From Diphasiastrum complanatum (lineage: Eukaryota > Streptophyta > Lycopodiopsida > Lycopodiales > Lycopodiaceae): DNA of 64,000 bases. The notes under the pieces were generated by a model. It had not been told where the DNA came from. It made no database searches and saw only the letters and a list, made by a program, of their open reading frames with translations. A program made the position numbers and the translations under genes. Shown here piece after piece: positions 1-11,176 of this stretch. The stretch's first letter is position 1; every line of letters begins with the position of its first letter. The stretch is from assembly GCA_029204225.1 (NCBI GenBank), contig CM055102.1, positions 13,961,658-14,025,657 of the forward strand. The letters run 5' to 3'.

Positions 1-1020
1 TGTTATTCAGAGCTATCTACTACCAGGTCGGCGAAGGATAATACAAAAAATTGAAGGCCAAAGTGACTGTTCATCTAGTTGTTGGTAACCTTTTGTGAAA
101 AGTTTAACACCTTTTTACAAAAATATAAGTTCTCTGAGGAGAACCTTCGCCGAAATTTTCGCGAGAGTCAAAGTTAGTCCAACATACTATTTTTGATAAT
201 CAGTGAGTTGGGTGAACGTTAAGTCAAGACCAGTTGTCATATTGACCTATTTTTCTCAAAAAAAAAACTCATTTTTACAAAATTAACAGTATTGCTCTTG
301 AACAAAAATAATAGTATCACTCTTGAACCTTCGCCAGAACCTTATACAACTTGTATGAGGATTCTAACTATAGTATTTTATCATTTTTGAGTTTGGCAAA
401 GCTTAGATCTATCAGGATCATCCAAAAAATCTATTTTAATCCTCGCCAACAAGCTGCAAAAACATTATTGTTCGTAAAAAAGAACCTTCGCCAGTTCTAC
501 CCTAGTTTTATCTGTGTCAAATTTACCCATTGTCAATCAAGCAGAGGTTAATATTATCAAATTCGTTAGAAACAGCCAGATTAGTGATTTTTTTTTATCC
601 AAAATAGTAGTCAAGAATATTCACCGAGTCAACTTTCGCCAGTTTTATTTTTGAGTTCCGATCTACTAGATCTAGCCATTTTTGGAACATTCTGTTACAC
701 TTTGATATTGAATATGAGAAATCCTCATTCTTAGAAGTGTCGATCGCTTGATTAAGTTCTTTTTCTAAAAATCAGAATTCTAATTATTGATAGAAATTTT
801 ACAAAACTGATCTGAGATAGAAGGTTTCTGAGTACAAAAAGATGCTCGACGAAGGTTCTCAAAATGGCATAGGGGTGAACATTCGCCTAAGATAAAAATA
901 GGTACCAATTGGTGAAAAGAACGTTCGCCCAGTTCAGTATGGGTATATATGAGGTGGATCTTGCTTCTGAAAACTCAACGATCAATTCTAACACAATTTG
1001 TGCTAAAAATGACCTTACAT
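1..1020 (+). repeat. Gypsy leader-like, motif-rich non-coding segment
   Basis: This AT-rich stretch has no credible gene. It carries repeated decamers of the form AACCTTCGCC at 142-151, 326-335 and 483-492, with variants at 631-640, 878-887 and 920-929, and reverse-oriented copies near 31-40 and 848-857. A block around 735-757 (CTTAGAAGTGTCGATCGCTT) is the inverted counterpart of 3745-3770. The segment therefore looks like the leader of a plus-strand gypsy copy, inverted relative to the minus-strand element that follows. The junction lies somewhere between 1020 and 1240. Confidence 0.5.
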
Positions 1021-1239
1021 GAATTTTCCAAGTCATTTTCCAAGAAAGATCTGACTCTTAAAAATACTTTCTTTCAATTTTCTGATCTGATGACATTTCT
1101 GACTTTTGCTCATTAGTCTTTTTTCATTTTTTTTTTCATATACTGTCTTTCCCAAAAGAAAATATAAACTAAGTAATGAAAACAAAAAATTGAAAAACAA
1201 AATAAAACAATATCTCGTTTGGATCATGGTTGCTAAACT

Positions 1240-1450
1240 GGCAAAGCATGCTGCCAGAACTTGCATAGTCGGCTGCCATTCACGGGAGTATCAAAACGTT
1301 TTCCATCCAAATGCTCAAGAATAACTGCTCCATAGTTCAGGATTTCCTTCACTCTGAATGGTCCTTCACTTGTGAACTTCAATTCTTGATCAACTTGATT
1401 TTATACATCAGTGCTAGATCTCTTTCTTTTAGATCCTTTTTGTGTAATCG
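1240..1450 (-). pseudogene. Gypsy integrase C-terminal fragment
   Basis: Read on the minus strand, this stretch encodes an integrase tail with the run ELKFTSEGPFRVKEILNYGA, followed by an L-D-G and a P-V-N-G-x-R-L-x-x-F-W pattern. That is the typical C-terminal module of plant Ty3/gypsy integrases. A frameshift separates it from an upstream DLALMYKIK-type stretch, so it is not functional. It lies downstream of the minus-strand gag and protease at 1596-3620. The reverse transcriptase, RNase H and integrase core expected between them are missing, so this element has an internal deletion. Confidence 0.7.
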
Positions 1451-1506
1451 AACACAATTATGGTAATTGCATGATCGTCGATTATACAAAAAAATAAGCA
1501 ACATTA

Positions 1507-1560
1507 TGGTTTGTGCAATTCATGCGTTTGTGCAATTGTGGTTTGTGCAATTCATGCGTT
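1507..1560. repeat. 32-bp imperfect tandem duplication
   Basis: The unit TGGTTTGTGCAATTCATGCG occurs at 1507 and again at 1539, with a shorter related TTGTGCAATTG between them. It lies in the decayed region between protease and integrase tail and looks like slipped-strand duplication. Confidence 0.7.
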
Positions 1561-1595
1561 GCTTACCTTTACAAACCACAATTCGAAAGTCAAAT

Positions 1596-1960
1596 TCAGT
1601 CAATAACAATAACCATCTCGCAATACGCCCTGTATTGCATGTCTTGTTTACCAAGTAAAATAACGGCCGGTGATCCGTATAAAATGCAAAGTGCATTTCG
1701 ATGAGGTAATGTCAAAATTTTCGTATAGAAAAAGACATTTGGTGCTTTCGGTAAGTCCATCACTATGAAAGTAATGATGAACTGTACTCCGAAAATTATG
1801 ACATGTATATCTTCAACCATTTCCCGTGGACGGTGGACTGTCATTTGATCAGCCGACTTAATGGCAAAAGTCGCAGGGTTTATCTTTGTAAGGCCCCACT
1901 TTGCACATAGCTTTGTAGAAATCAAGTTGACTCCAGAACCGCCATCTATCACGACTGCCT
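1596..1960 (-). pseudogene. Gypsy retropepsin (aspartic protease) domain
   Basis: The minus-strand ORF opens with V-I-D-G-G-S-G-V-N-L-I-S, the active-site loop of a retroviral-type aspartic protease. A hydrophobic beta-rich stretch follows, with F-I-V-M-D-L near the middle. In plant gypsy elements of this kind the loop is often D-G-G-[SA]-G rather than D-[TS]-G. It sits directly downstream of gag and zinc-knuckle sequence in the same orientation, as expected for gag-pro order. The reading frame stops before any reverse transcriptase, so the polyprotein is truncated. Confidence 0.75.
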
Positions 1961-2035
1961 CTTTAAAAAATTGCTTATGTTGTATCGACAGGGTGATATT
2001 TTTTTGCTCACTTTCCCAGGCTGCTCCGACATGGA

Positions 2036-3620
2036 TTACTTCATTAGATTCTTCAAATTTGGCACAAAAAACTGGTTTTTGATGGACTTCTGGTTATTTT
2101 GAGTTAACTTTTGTGCTAATACTTCCTTTGCATTTGGCACCAACTTTAGAAACTCTCCCAACGTAATATAAATCTTGCTAGACAAAATACTTATGAGGAG
2201 TTCTGTTTGCGACGCTTCTGGTTCAGTCATCTTGAAGGGTTCTTCACGATGATGCAACTGAGCATTCATATCTATACGTGGATTATTCAGTGGTTGCATT
2301 GGTGAAGAACGAACTTCGGCTGCAGCTCTAGCGGCTCCAACCTCTTCTTCTTCTTACAAATGTTTAATCCATTGCCTCATATCCTGGTACTTTTTTTTTC
2401 TGCATGGAGATTTGGATAGACTCTAGATACTATTGGTGTATTAGTTAATGGTATAGAATTAGCAGGTATTGGATCTACTACAAGTTCTTTCTACTTCTGT
2501 GCACCAACTTGGTGCAGTTTGAGCTGCTGGTCTTTGCCTAATTGTTATCAAATTCACATGAGCTGTGACCGGTGGCGGCTTTGGTCTTGCTGGACACTCC
2601 TTGTAGCAATGCCGATAACCACAATCACGATAGAATGGTACAAATTTGCCTTTGTTTGGACATTTGGCAACTCTGTGATTTTCTCCACATGCAAGTCATC
2701 CAAGCGGCACTCTGGTCCAATTTTTAGATGCTTGTTGTTGTGCGACAATATAAATAGCACATTGTTCTGAAGGTTTAGGGTTTACCATAACTCCATTGCT
2801 CGGTACCTCTGTAAGGTTCTGGTTCCATCAAATTAGCCAGAGGAGCCGGTTGTGTCGGTGGGGCTGGCAAAGCTAATCTCTTGGAAATATTCCAATACTT
2901 TGATCTTCTCATCAAGTTGCGACTGCAAATTTTCCATCTGTTTCTCCTGGTTCTTTTCAAGTTTCTCGAACTCGTTGAACATCATCTATGTAGGAGAATT
3001 GATATTTGTTGATGCGATAGTGGTGAATGTCGTAGTGAACTGCCCTGCTATATAAGGCAACATACCAATATTTGGCTCGTCATATGAATCTTCATCTTCC
3101 TCACGTATTGCATCGTCCATAGCGTTTTGCAAAATTGCGTACTCATTATGGCGTTTCAACTCACGTCTAATCCTTTTAGGTAGACATGACAAAAACCACA
3201 TAATCATGGCATTTTCGTTAATCAACTTAGGTTTGTACTCAGATCTGAGACGTTTTACCCATTCGATGTAATCTCGAACCATTTCCTGCTTTCCCATTTT
3301 AATTTAAAAGTAGAAAAGGGTCTTTCATAAACTTCCGAGGTCTGAACCGTGTGATAAGTGCTCGTTTAATAGTCCCAATTCGTATGCTCAGTTTCATCTT
3401 GATTATAATACCAATCTTGTGCTGCACTCGTTAAGGCCATTGGAAATAGCTTAAGTTTATCTTGAGGAAAAACTTCGCCATAGACTTCACAAGATTTAGC
3501 ATAGATTTGGAGAAATCTAACTGGATCCATTAATCCATTGTATTTGGGTAGATCCAATCGGGGTGATCTGCTAACAATGATTGGATTGACTTCTTGAGGA
3601 GCACCTCCAAGAGCAGCCAT
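2036..3620 (-). pseudogene. Gypsy gag, zinc knuckles and gag-pro linker, decayed
   Basis: From the minus-strand ATG at 3620 the reading shows a retrotransposon-gag capsid domain: the first part has L-P-K-Y-N-G and D-W-Y-Y-N, the next segment (3297-2986) Y-I-E-W-V-K-R-L-R and F-L-S-C-L-P. A Lys/Glu-rich coiled-coil stretch covers about 2990-2880. At 2690-2580 a shifted frame contains two CCHC-like clusters (C-G-E-N-H-R-V-A-K-C and D-C-G-Y-R-H-C-Y-K-E-C), the nucleocapsid zinc knuckles. 2299-2036 is the linker into protease. Several stops and frameshifts break the frame, so it is a dead copy. Confidence 0.75.
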
Positions 3621-3639
3621 TTTTTCAAATCAAATCAAT

Positions 3640-4815
3640 CAGACAATGAGATTGGATCTAGATTTTCAATCAAGAACTATCTCAGTTCAGATCTGCAAAA
3701 TTCCTTTCACTTGACAATAAGCAGATTTATAATTTTTGGTCAAAGATCTATGATCAAGCGATAACACTTCTAAGAATGATAAATTCTCAGAATCAGAATC
3801 AAATTGAACCAGATTTGGTCCAAAATTTGACAGAGACTTGATCTGGATAATCGAAACCTAAAAATAGTTCTGGCGAAGGTTTTCTAGGTGAAGATTGACT
3901 CAGTAATGCTATTTTTGATAAAAACTCTCTGATCAGATTTTTCTGGACAAAATTGGTAAAAATAACCTTCGCCACACTTTCAGACAAAGAAATCTGACTC
4001 AAATGAATCTAGGGTAGAGCTGGCGATGGTTCCTAACACATTAAAACATAGTTTCTATAGTTTGACGACAAAAAAAAATAGAGATTTTTTATGATTTTGA
4101 TAAAATTAATGTTCACCGAACTCAAAATAATAAATTATTATAAATAGAATAATCTGAAAACTCGGCGAAGGTTCCGGCAAAGAATCAAGAGTAATATTGT
4201 TATTTTTACAAAAAAGAGATTTTTTTTGACAAAAATATGACAATATGACAACTGATCCTCTGAGATACCTTTCTGATATTATTCTTCGCTGGCCTGGTAG
4301 CGGATAGATTTGAATTATACATAGTGAATCAGACAAAGATTCTTTTTCTGTATTTTTTTTGGGGTTTTGGTGATTTTTTGGTGTTTTTTGATGGTTTTCT
4401 TGATGTTTCTAGAAATTTGCTAAGAAGGAATGTTCGCCCTTCAAACTGAAGAATTTGTGATCAAAACTGAAGGTGTCTGCAACTTTGTGAAGGTTTTCTG
4501 AAAGAGGGCAAAAAGTTATCGGCTCTGATAACGATTTTTGTCTCTTTCTGACAAAATCTGATAGATTTGACCGATTTTTGTTGTTTTTTCTGATTTTTCA
4601 GATCCAGATGGATTTTAAGATTGTTGATCTGAATAGCTTTTTCTGTTCAATAAATAGATTAGATTTCAAACAAGCAAATTCACTCAAATAAGGCAAAATC
4701 ACCTCCAAATTAACCCAAAATGTAGTTTTAACACTATTCATGCCACTACAAAATGCCTAATGCAAGCTAACCATTCAACTAACATGCTGCAAACTGAAAA
4801 ATTGGCGTTGATCCC
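3640..4815 (-). repeat. Gypsy leader between primer binding site and gag, motif-rich
   Basis: This is non-coding DNA between the gag start at 3620 and the primer binding site near 4820, on the minus strand. GGCGAAGGTT occurs at 3872-3881 and 4164-4173, GGCGATGGTT at 4022-4031, AACCTTCGCC at 3964-3973 and a variant at 4429-4438. Sense and antisense copies could pair in RNA. Its distal half is repeated in inverted orientation at 6770-7220. Confidence 0.6.
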
Positions 4816-4830
4816 CGACAACGGCGGCAA
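4811..4830 (-). other. Gypsy primer binding site
   Basis: On the minus strand this reads TTGCCGCCGTTGTCGGGGAT, three bases after the LTR end. It matches the G-C-C-G-T-T-G-C-C-G-G-G-G-A type of tRNA-complementary site of plant Athila/Tat-like gypsy elements. It fixes the orientation of the element as minus. Confidence 0.75.
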
Positions 4831-4833
4831 AAT

Positions 4834-5599
4834 TCTAGTGGGTTTCTTTCCTATCCTAACCTCAACCCAAGATCTAGCATCAAAGAGTAGAAGTTAGTCG
4901 TCATGCGGAGGTTCGTTCCCATGAGAGCGATATCATATCTCAGAATTCAGCATGAATGGAAGATCCAGATTTAACTCTAACATCCACTAACCCTAAGCAT
5001 TAACACTAAAATCATTAACACTACATATATAATGAAGAAAGCTTACTCTTTCTCTCTCTTCCTTTCCCTCTCACAAAAAGTATAAGAACACACAATCCCA
5101 ATAACAATCAGATCCAACAATTAGCAAATACAATGGAAAGCATGAGAGATGGAGAAAAAGTGATAGAGAGTAAGGACATTCATAAATCCATTCCACAAGA
5201 GAACCAATCTGCTTCATTGAAATGAAGATATGTACATGTGTAGAAAACTCGAATTGGTCCCTTTTTATAATGGAGAGGAGGACCATGGCCTCAGAATCCT
5301 ATTGGTCCATTTCTACTCCCTATCTATTCAAATTTAAAAAAGAGTGGGAACCCATTCAAAATTGGAAAAAACCAATTTGAGTTTGAAATTTGGTAGGAAC
5401 CCCAACTTTATTCAATAACTTGACATTTAGGCCTGCAACATTAAAAGTCTCCCAAAAAGGCCTAAAGTCCTTTTATTGACTTTCTAATTATCAAATCTCT
5501 ATGTGATCATCGGGTTGGACTTACACACGTAGGGTGCCAAATCCCTCTCACTTATTAACTAGGGTTAGGGTTGCCTTGGGATCTGCAAACCCTCCAACA
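4834..5599 (-). mobile_element. Gypsy LTR (5' LTR of the minus-strand element)
   Basis: On the minus strand the LTR begins TGTTGGAGGG at 5599 and ends CACTAGA at 4834, just before the primer binding site. It has an ATTGG/CCAAT box at 5301-5305 and a TATAAAAA box at 5262-5269 (minus sense), marking the U3/R boundary. It is closely related, in opposite orientation, to the LTR at 6124-6762. A further minus-strand partial copy lies at about 11965-12525. Length is about 766 bp. Confidence 0.8.
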
Positions 5600-6123
5600 G
5601 TGGCCTGGTAAGCAAAAAATTGCAAGTCATTATTTTCAAGTGTTGACATCACCCTTGGTCTCGGCATACATTTTATAGCCTACATGTGTGTTTTCAAGCA
5701 TTTTGGAGGTGGCCAACATCAATGAGGCAATTTTGGACGATGCAAGCAAGCTTGATGGGGATTTTGACTACAACATCTAGAAGTTCAAAATGATGGGCAT
5801 TTTGATGGAGAAGGAGCTATGGGGCATTGTTGCAGGCATCGAGGTAAGACCTAACACCACTCCAGGTGACATGATAGCCTTTGACAAGAAGGCGCAAAGA
5901 GCTTTGTCCTTAATGAATCTTTTAGTGAAAGACCATGTGAACATCCACATTAGTGATGCCACGACAACTAGGGGAGCTTGGGAAGTTCTAAAAACGCAGT
6001 TTCAAACTTGCAATCTAGCTTGAGCCATGTTTTTGAAGTCAAGATTGAACACAATTAGGATGGAAGAAGGTGAATCCGCGACACCTTTCTTCACCAGGAG
6101 TAAGGATTGTGGTAATTGGAGAA
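5600..6123 (+). pseudogene. Copia gag fragment between two inverted gypsy LTRs
   Basis: From about 5710 the plus strand encodes a copia-type gag start: E-V-A-N-I-N-E-A-I-L-D, K-L-D-G, then after a TAG near 5777 K-F-K-M-M-G-I-L-M-E-K-E-L-W-G-I-V and D-H-V-N-I-H-I-S-D-A. This is the DUF4219/UBN2 region of copia polyproteins (compare W-K-F-K-M in intact copies). The frame stops at 6023 and gag similarity continues in part to about 6115. The fragment is cut on both sides by gypsy LTRs facing away from each other, so the copia element was probably the older insertion site. Confidence 0.65.
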
Positions 6124-6762
6124 TGTTGGAGGGTTTGTGGATCCCAAGGCAACCCTAAGTCTAGTTAATAAGTGAGAGGGATTTGGCACCCTGCGTGTGT
6201 AAGTCCAATCCGCTGATCACATAGTTAGAAAGTCAATAAAAGGACTTTAGGCCTTTTTGCGGGAGTTTTAATGTCGCAAGGCCTAAATGTCAAGTTAGTG
6301 AATAAAGTTGGGTTTCCCTCCAATTTTGAAGGTTCCCACTCTTTTTTAAATTTGAATAATTAGGGAGGCAGAAATGGACCAATAAGATTCAGAGGCTAGG
6401 GTCCTGCTCTCTATTATAAAAAGGGACTAACTCGAGTTCCTACACATGTTCATTTTCTCATTTCAATAAAGAAGATTGGTTCTCTTCAAAAATGGATTGA
6501 TGAATGTCCTCGCTCTCTATCACGTTTCCTCCATCTCTCATGCTTTCTTTGGATTTTGCTAATTGTTGGATCCGATTGTTATTGGGATTGCATGAAATTA
6601 TACTTTTTATGAGAGAGAAAGGGAGAGAGAGAAAGAGTAAGCTATCTTTGTTGTGGATGCATAGTGTTAATGGATCGTATAAGTGACAACTAACTCCATC
6701 TCTTTGATGCTAGATTGACTAGATCTTGGATTCAGGTTAGGCAAGGAAAGAAACCCACTACA
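6124..6762 (+). mobile_element. Gypsy LTR (plus orientation)
   Basis: It begins TGTTGGAGGG at 6124 and ends CACTACA at 6762, followed by ATT and the primer binding site. A CCAAT box lies at 6379-6383 and TATAAAAA at 6415-6422. It is the inverted partner of 4834-5599 and is shorter (639 bp) through small deletions. Confidence 0.8.
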
Positions 6763-6765
6763 ATT

Positions 6766-7225
6766 TTGGTGCCGTTGCCAGGGAACGATGCCAATTTTTC
6801 AGTTTGTAGCATGTTTTGTGGATGGTTACCTTGCATTAGGCATCTTGTCGTTGCATGAATAGTGTTAGATCTGCATTTAGGGTTAGTTTGGGAGTGGTTT
6901 TGCTTGATTTGAGTGGATTTGCTTGTTTGAAATCTAATCTGACTGTAAAATAGGAAAAGCTATTCAGATCACCAATCTTAAGATCCATTTGGATATGAGA
7001 TATCAGAAAAAACAATAAAAATCGGTCAAATTTGTCAGATTTGGTCAAAAAGAGACGAAAATCGTCATCAGAGCTAATAACTTTTTGTCCTCTTTCAAAA
7101 AACCTTCGCCGAGCTGCAGACACCTTCAATTTTGATCACATATTCTTTAGTTTAAAGAGTGAAGATTGACTCCCAACAGATTTTCAGAAACATCAGAAAA
7201 ATCATCAAAAAACACCAAAAAAAAC
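6766..7225 (+). mobile_element. Gypsy primer binding site and truncated leader
   Basis: TTGGTGCCGTTGCCAGGGA follows the LTR immediately and is the primer binding site. The leader after it mirrors 4815-4380 on the other strand and includes AACCTTCGCC near 7103-7112. Similarity ends at about 7225, so no gag follows and this copy is cut short. Confidence 0.65.
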
Positions 7226-7990
7226 ATATCATCATTAGACATGTGTGGATCCTGTTCCCACGTGTGAAATAAATGCATTTATCATTTAGATGAGTCATAT
7301 AGGTTGTACATACCATTTCATTTGAGATCTAGTGGCTAAAATGGCCAAAATCTAGTTTTCTAGCTATATGCCACTTGGCATCATTTTATTGGTAGGAAAA
7401 GCTATTTCACATGGATAGGAGTGATCTCACACGTGCCAAGTACTGCTTACATGTGTGAAAACATCAGTAGTAAGTGAGATCCAACTTGTAGTAGATATTT
7501 GTGCAAGTCCCTATAAATTAGAAAAATTGCCTAAAATTAAGGGAGGTGGCTATAAGTTAGGAAACTTGGTCCATGTGCCATATACGATGATTATTGGTGG
7601 ATCCTTTGATGAGTAGGCACTCTCACACGTGCCAAATCAGTTGACTAAGTATCAGCTCTTGTGTAGAAGGTGCCTGCCAAAATTTGGGTGGAACTGAGCA
7701 AGGGAAAGTTCACCTCATACGCACTCTAAATTCCGCTATATAAGGGCTGAATTCGAGTCATTTGTCACCTTTGCTAGCGAAGCTCTGCCGAATTTTACAC
7801 TGAAATTACCAAGTTCTCCGTTTGCGACCAAACTTCCTACCAGCTATCATCTGATCATATTGAACACCGATATGCGCTCTGAACTATACTTCTTATCATC
7901 CAACACTCGTTATTCATAGTTTTTTGTCGTTTCCACACCCTTTTCCATTTTCCACCATTTTTTTTATTTTTCTGACCTCTAATCATCACT
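7226..7990 (+). promoter_or_regulatory. Upstream region of the unrecognised ORF, with TATA box
   Basis: No ORF is credible here. TATATAAG lies at 7737-7744, about 250 bases before the ATG at 7997. Several C-A-C-[AG]-T-G-containing palindromic words occur upstream (near 7258, 7430, 7450 and 7625). They could be LTR or promoter elements. No LTR ends could be placed. Confidence 0.35.
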
Positions 7991-7996
7991 GCTAAT

Positions 7997-10900
7997 ATGG
8001 CCTCCTCATCCTCTGAAGACTCTGGCGCCAAACAGGTGATCCAGCGTGACATCCCCGAGGCCACATAGATTTGGCCTCTACCCTTTGACACTCTAATCCA
8101 ACCATGGCTACAAACAGCCGGTCCACTTCTAGCGGCAATGGATTTTTACCCGGCGCTCTTTCATTCTGAGATTAACATGGGCCTCGCCCTTCACGCTTAC
8201 GCCACCTGGGATGAGGAAAAGACTCGTTTCCACTTCCTGTACCAAGGTACCACGTACAAGGTCAGGATTAACGCTGACTCAGTGGTTACCATTGGCATTA
8301 TGTCCGGTGATCGTCAGTCCTTCTCCCATCGCAACGCCAAAAGTCTGATCAAACCTTTCGTCCCCCAAATCGCAATAGAAATTTCCATACAGACTAACAA
8401 TGGTTACCTGATAGAGGCTATCACGGAACCCGTCATTCAGGCGGCTGCGCATCTGTTGAATAACTTTCTGGTTATTTCAGCATTTCGCAAAGACGGAATC
8501 CAGTCTAAGCTATTGAGTCAGATAGTGGAATCCTTTCTGGAATTCCTTGGTCCCTCCATTGTGCCATACGACTGGCATAGCTTCCTTATTTGAGAACTAA
8601 CCAACTCCATCAAACCCAACAACCGTGAGCGAATCGCAGCAGGTCCCCTGTTGTGTAACTTTGTCTGCGCACTTCTCGAGATGAAAGTGCACGGTTTCCA
8701 ACGCTCATCCCTTTTGTCTACCCTCGTGCCACACACTAACCTTTATCCACCATTTCAAGCATCCACCTCCTCCCAACCTGCAATTATTAACACAACGACC
8801 AGCAAACGAATGTGTGGCACTGTCTCTACATCCACATCTCCACCTGCTACCCAAAGACGCACCGACCACCCCATCAACAACCGCCACTTCTTCTTTCGTG
8901 CAACCCCCCACTCCGATTTCTATTGTCGCTACCTCTCTTCTTGTTCCATCCACATCTGTTTCTGTCTCCATCCTCGTTTCTTCTGTTGATACCACTCTTA
9001 TTTCTCTTCCAGTATCCACTACTCCATCCATCACCATCGCATTTTCCATCACTCATGCTGCCACCGTTGCTTCCATTCCATTCAATCCTTCTGATTCTCA
9101 ATTGTCTCCCGACACTCTGGCGTGGATGCAAGTCATCAAATTTTCACCCCCACGCCAGACACTTTCTGCTCCATCATCACCTTCTTCCATACTCCACACC
9201 ACCCTCCAATTCCCTTCTGTTCTTCCCATCCTCTCGTTTGGATAAACCATCCTCACCCATGTTTCCATAGTTGCTTCTCAAACCCTACCCGCTTCGCCAA
9301 CAAAGGTTGTTGAGGGCAACCAACCGTTGCATGATGACGCATTTGTCCAAACAATGTTTGCACCACTGCCAGATCGGGCTGGTCCTACCGCCCCAGATGG
9401 CATCAGACCAATGAGAACCTGATAGAAGACAATGACGACGGTACTCCACAAGTCGTCGGGGCCGATACAACACAAGCCCTTGCCAGTGTCAGTGTACCGG
9501 CTGCTTCCACAGATCTAACGACGACGTACCAAACTCTAAGGAAACACATCTTGGATGCGGTAGCGGCCAAAGCCATTCTGGAAAGCATGGTACTACATCT
9601 GGTGACGAGTAACACACAGCTGCGAGCAGACCTCACCAAGCTGCAACAAGAGCTGATTTTGGCTCAACAACACGAACAAGCAGGGCACCAAGAGATTGCC
9701 AAGCTGCAACAGCAGGAGGAGGGCCTCAACAACTACATCCAAAGCCTCTCCAAAGCGCTGACAGAGGCATCCACGAAGGTGCGGGAGCTTCAATCTGAAG
9801 TGTCCCAACGGCTTGCTCCCATTCAGGCCCAACTAAAACTTTTGGAAGCAGAGAATATGCGCCTGGGGACGGAGGTCAAAGCCTTACAAGAAGAAAAGCT
9901 CGTCTGGTTAGCTCAACCTGCACCGGACTCAAGACCGCTTTCTCAATTAGAAATGAATCTTCTACGGCGTTAGGTGTAGGTTATAGCCAAACCTTAAACA
10001 ACTACTAGGCAGAGTTCAACAAATATCAGACAAGCCTATGCATGAGCTTGCCCAGGCCAAGCAAGCCCTCAAGGCCTGTTAGAAATTCATGGAAACGAAG
10101 GCCCAACCCACCCCGTGGTAGTTCTACCGCCACCTACTTTTGATGCTGCACAGGCCAGTACAAGCCAAGACCACAGCCAACAAGCAGTAGAGGGATTTCA
10201 AAAAGATCAAGGGTCTGAAGGCTAGGACCAAGGACACACGGATACAGCTGCTGAGACGCGAGACCAGGGCCGAGGCGCAACTACCAGCCAAAGCCAAGCC
10301 ACATCATCCAGAGGTTCGCGCACAATATTTGTCAGCCGGGCCTTTCGAAGACCAAATTCCGTGGAGGAGAAAATCAACAAATTTCTATCAAAGTATCCCC
10401 ACGAGTCATCAAGAGGCAGCTGGCAGATATCGTTTTCTGCTCAGACAATCAAGGGCAACGAACTGCATGTATTACCCGCCCTCCAACCACGACCAGAGTG
10501 GTGTCAGCAGTTGTTCAAAAGAGACCCTGCGGCCATCAGGGCCTACGTGACGAGTCCACAAAAATTACAGGTGAACGCGCACTTCCTGCCATGTCCACGA
10601 AGATCCAAATGGGTGGAATGCGGTACCCCTCTGGACAAGATCACATTGCAGAATTTCAATTGGCCGGTAATACCATCAAAATATGGGTGGACTACGGATG
10701 TAGATGCCGCTCTCAGTGCGTTCACCAACCAATATATAAATTGCCTTGACCCAACAATCCGCGCGGCAGCCACTTACACTCGGGAATTGGAATATCTGAT
10801 GGGGATCGAGACTAAATGGGACAATTTTCTCCCATCCATATTCTTTGATGTTAATAAGGCGCTACCTTCAGAAAAAATTGAAGATCAGTTGCCAATAGCT

Positions 10901-11176
10901 CGTGTCTATTACCGAGCTGCGCTTCAGGGTGATCCATTGACACGCCGATTCCAAACATGGGTCGACCAAGATTGGCTATGGGGGGCCCACAAGTATCTTC
11001 ACACGCCAAAAGACTTAAAAAAAATTGGACCACCTCAACTTTATGGAGGACGTCACCACCTACCTCATCCAACAAAGGCGGGTAAAGAAAACGCTCTACT
11101 AAATCGGCAGAGTGCCGAGGGACCGGCACTACTTCAGGCCGTGGGTCTTGTTGGGGGTATTCCCAACAAAATGTAA
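7997..11176 (+). pseudogene. Long decayed ORF, unrecognised, with coiled coil
   Basis: I do not recognise this protein. Frame 2 stays largely open from ATG 7997 to 11176 (about 1,060 codons) but is broken by TAG at 8066, TGA at about 8591, a stop near 8987 and others at 9240-9400 and 9974-10360. Parts in order: a globular segment (8138-8590) containing the run W-D-E-E-K-T-R-F-H-F; a Ser/Thr/Pro-rich linker, read in a shifted frame, at 8814-9245; a Gln/Leu-rich coiled coil (9551-9973) with Q-Q-E-L-I-L-A-Q-Q-H-E; and a Trp-rich globular C-terminus (10361-11176) with repeated W-D/W-V/W-L pairs. The coiled coil has a relative on the minus strand at 13050-13420, so this is a multi-copy family, probably a retroelement accessory ORF. 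A captured host gene is the alternative. Confidence 0.45.

Noticed and set aside
8812-9270. Overlapping Ser/Thr/Pro- and His-rich ORFs on both strands
   Set aside because: They arise from a CT-rich, CCA-rich linker. Only the frame at 8814-9245 was kept, as a shifted part of the long decayed ORF.
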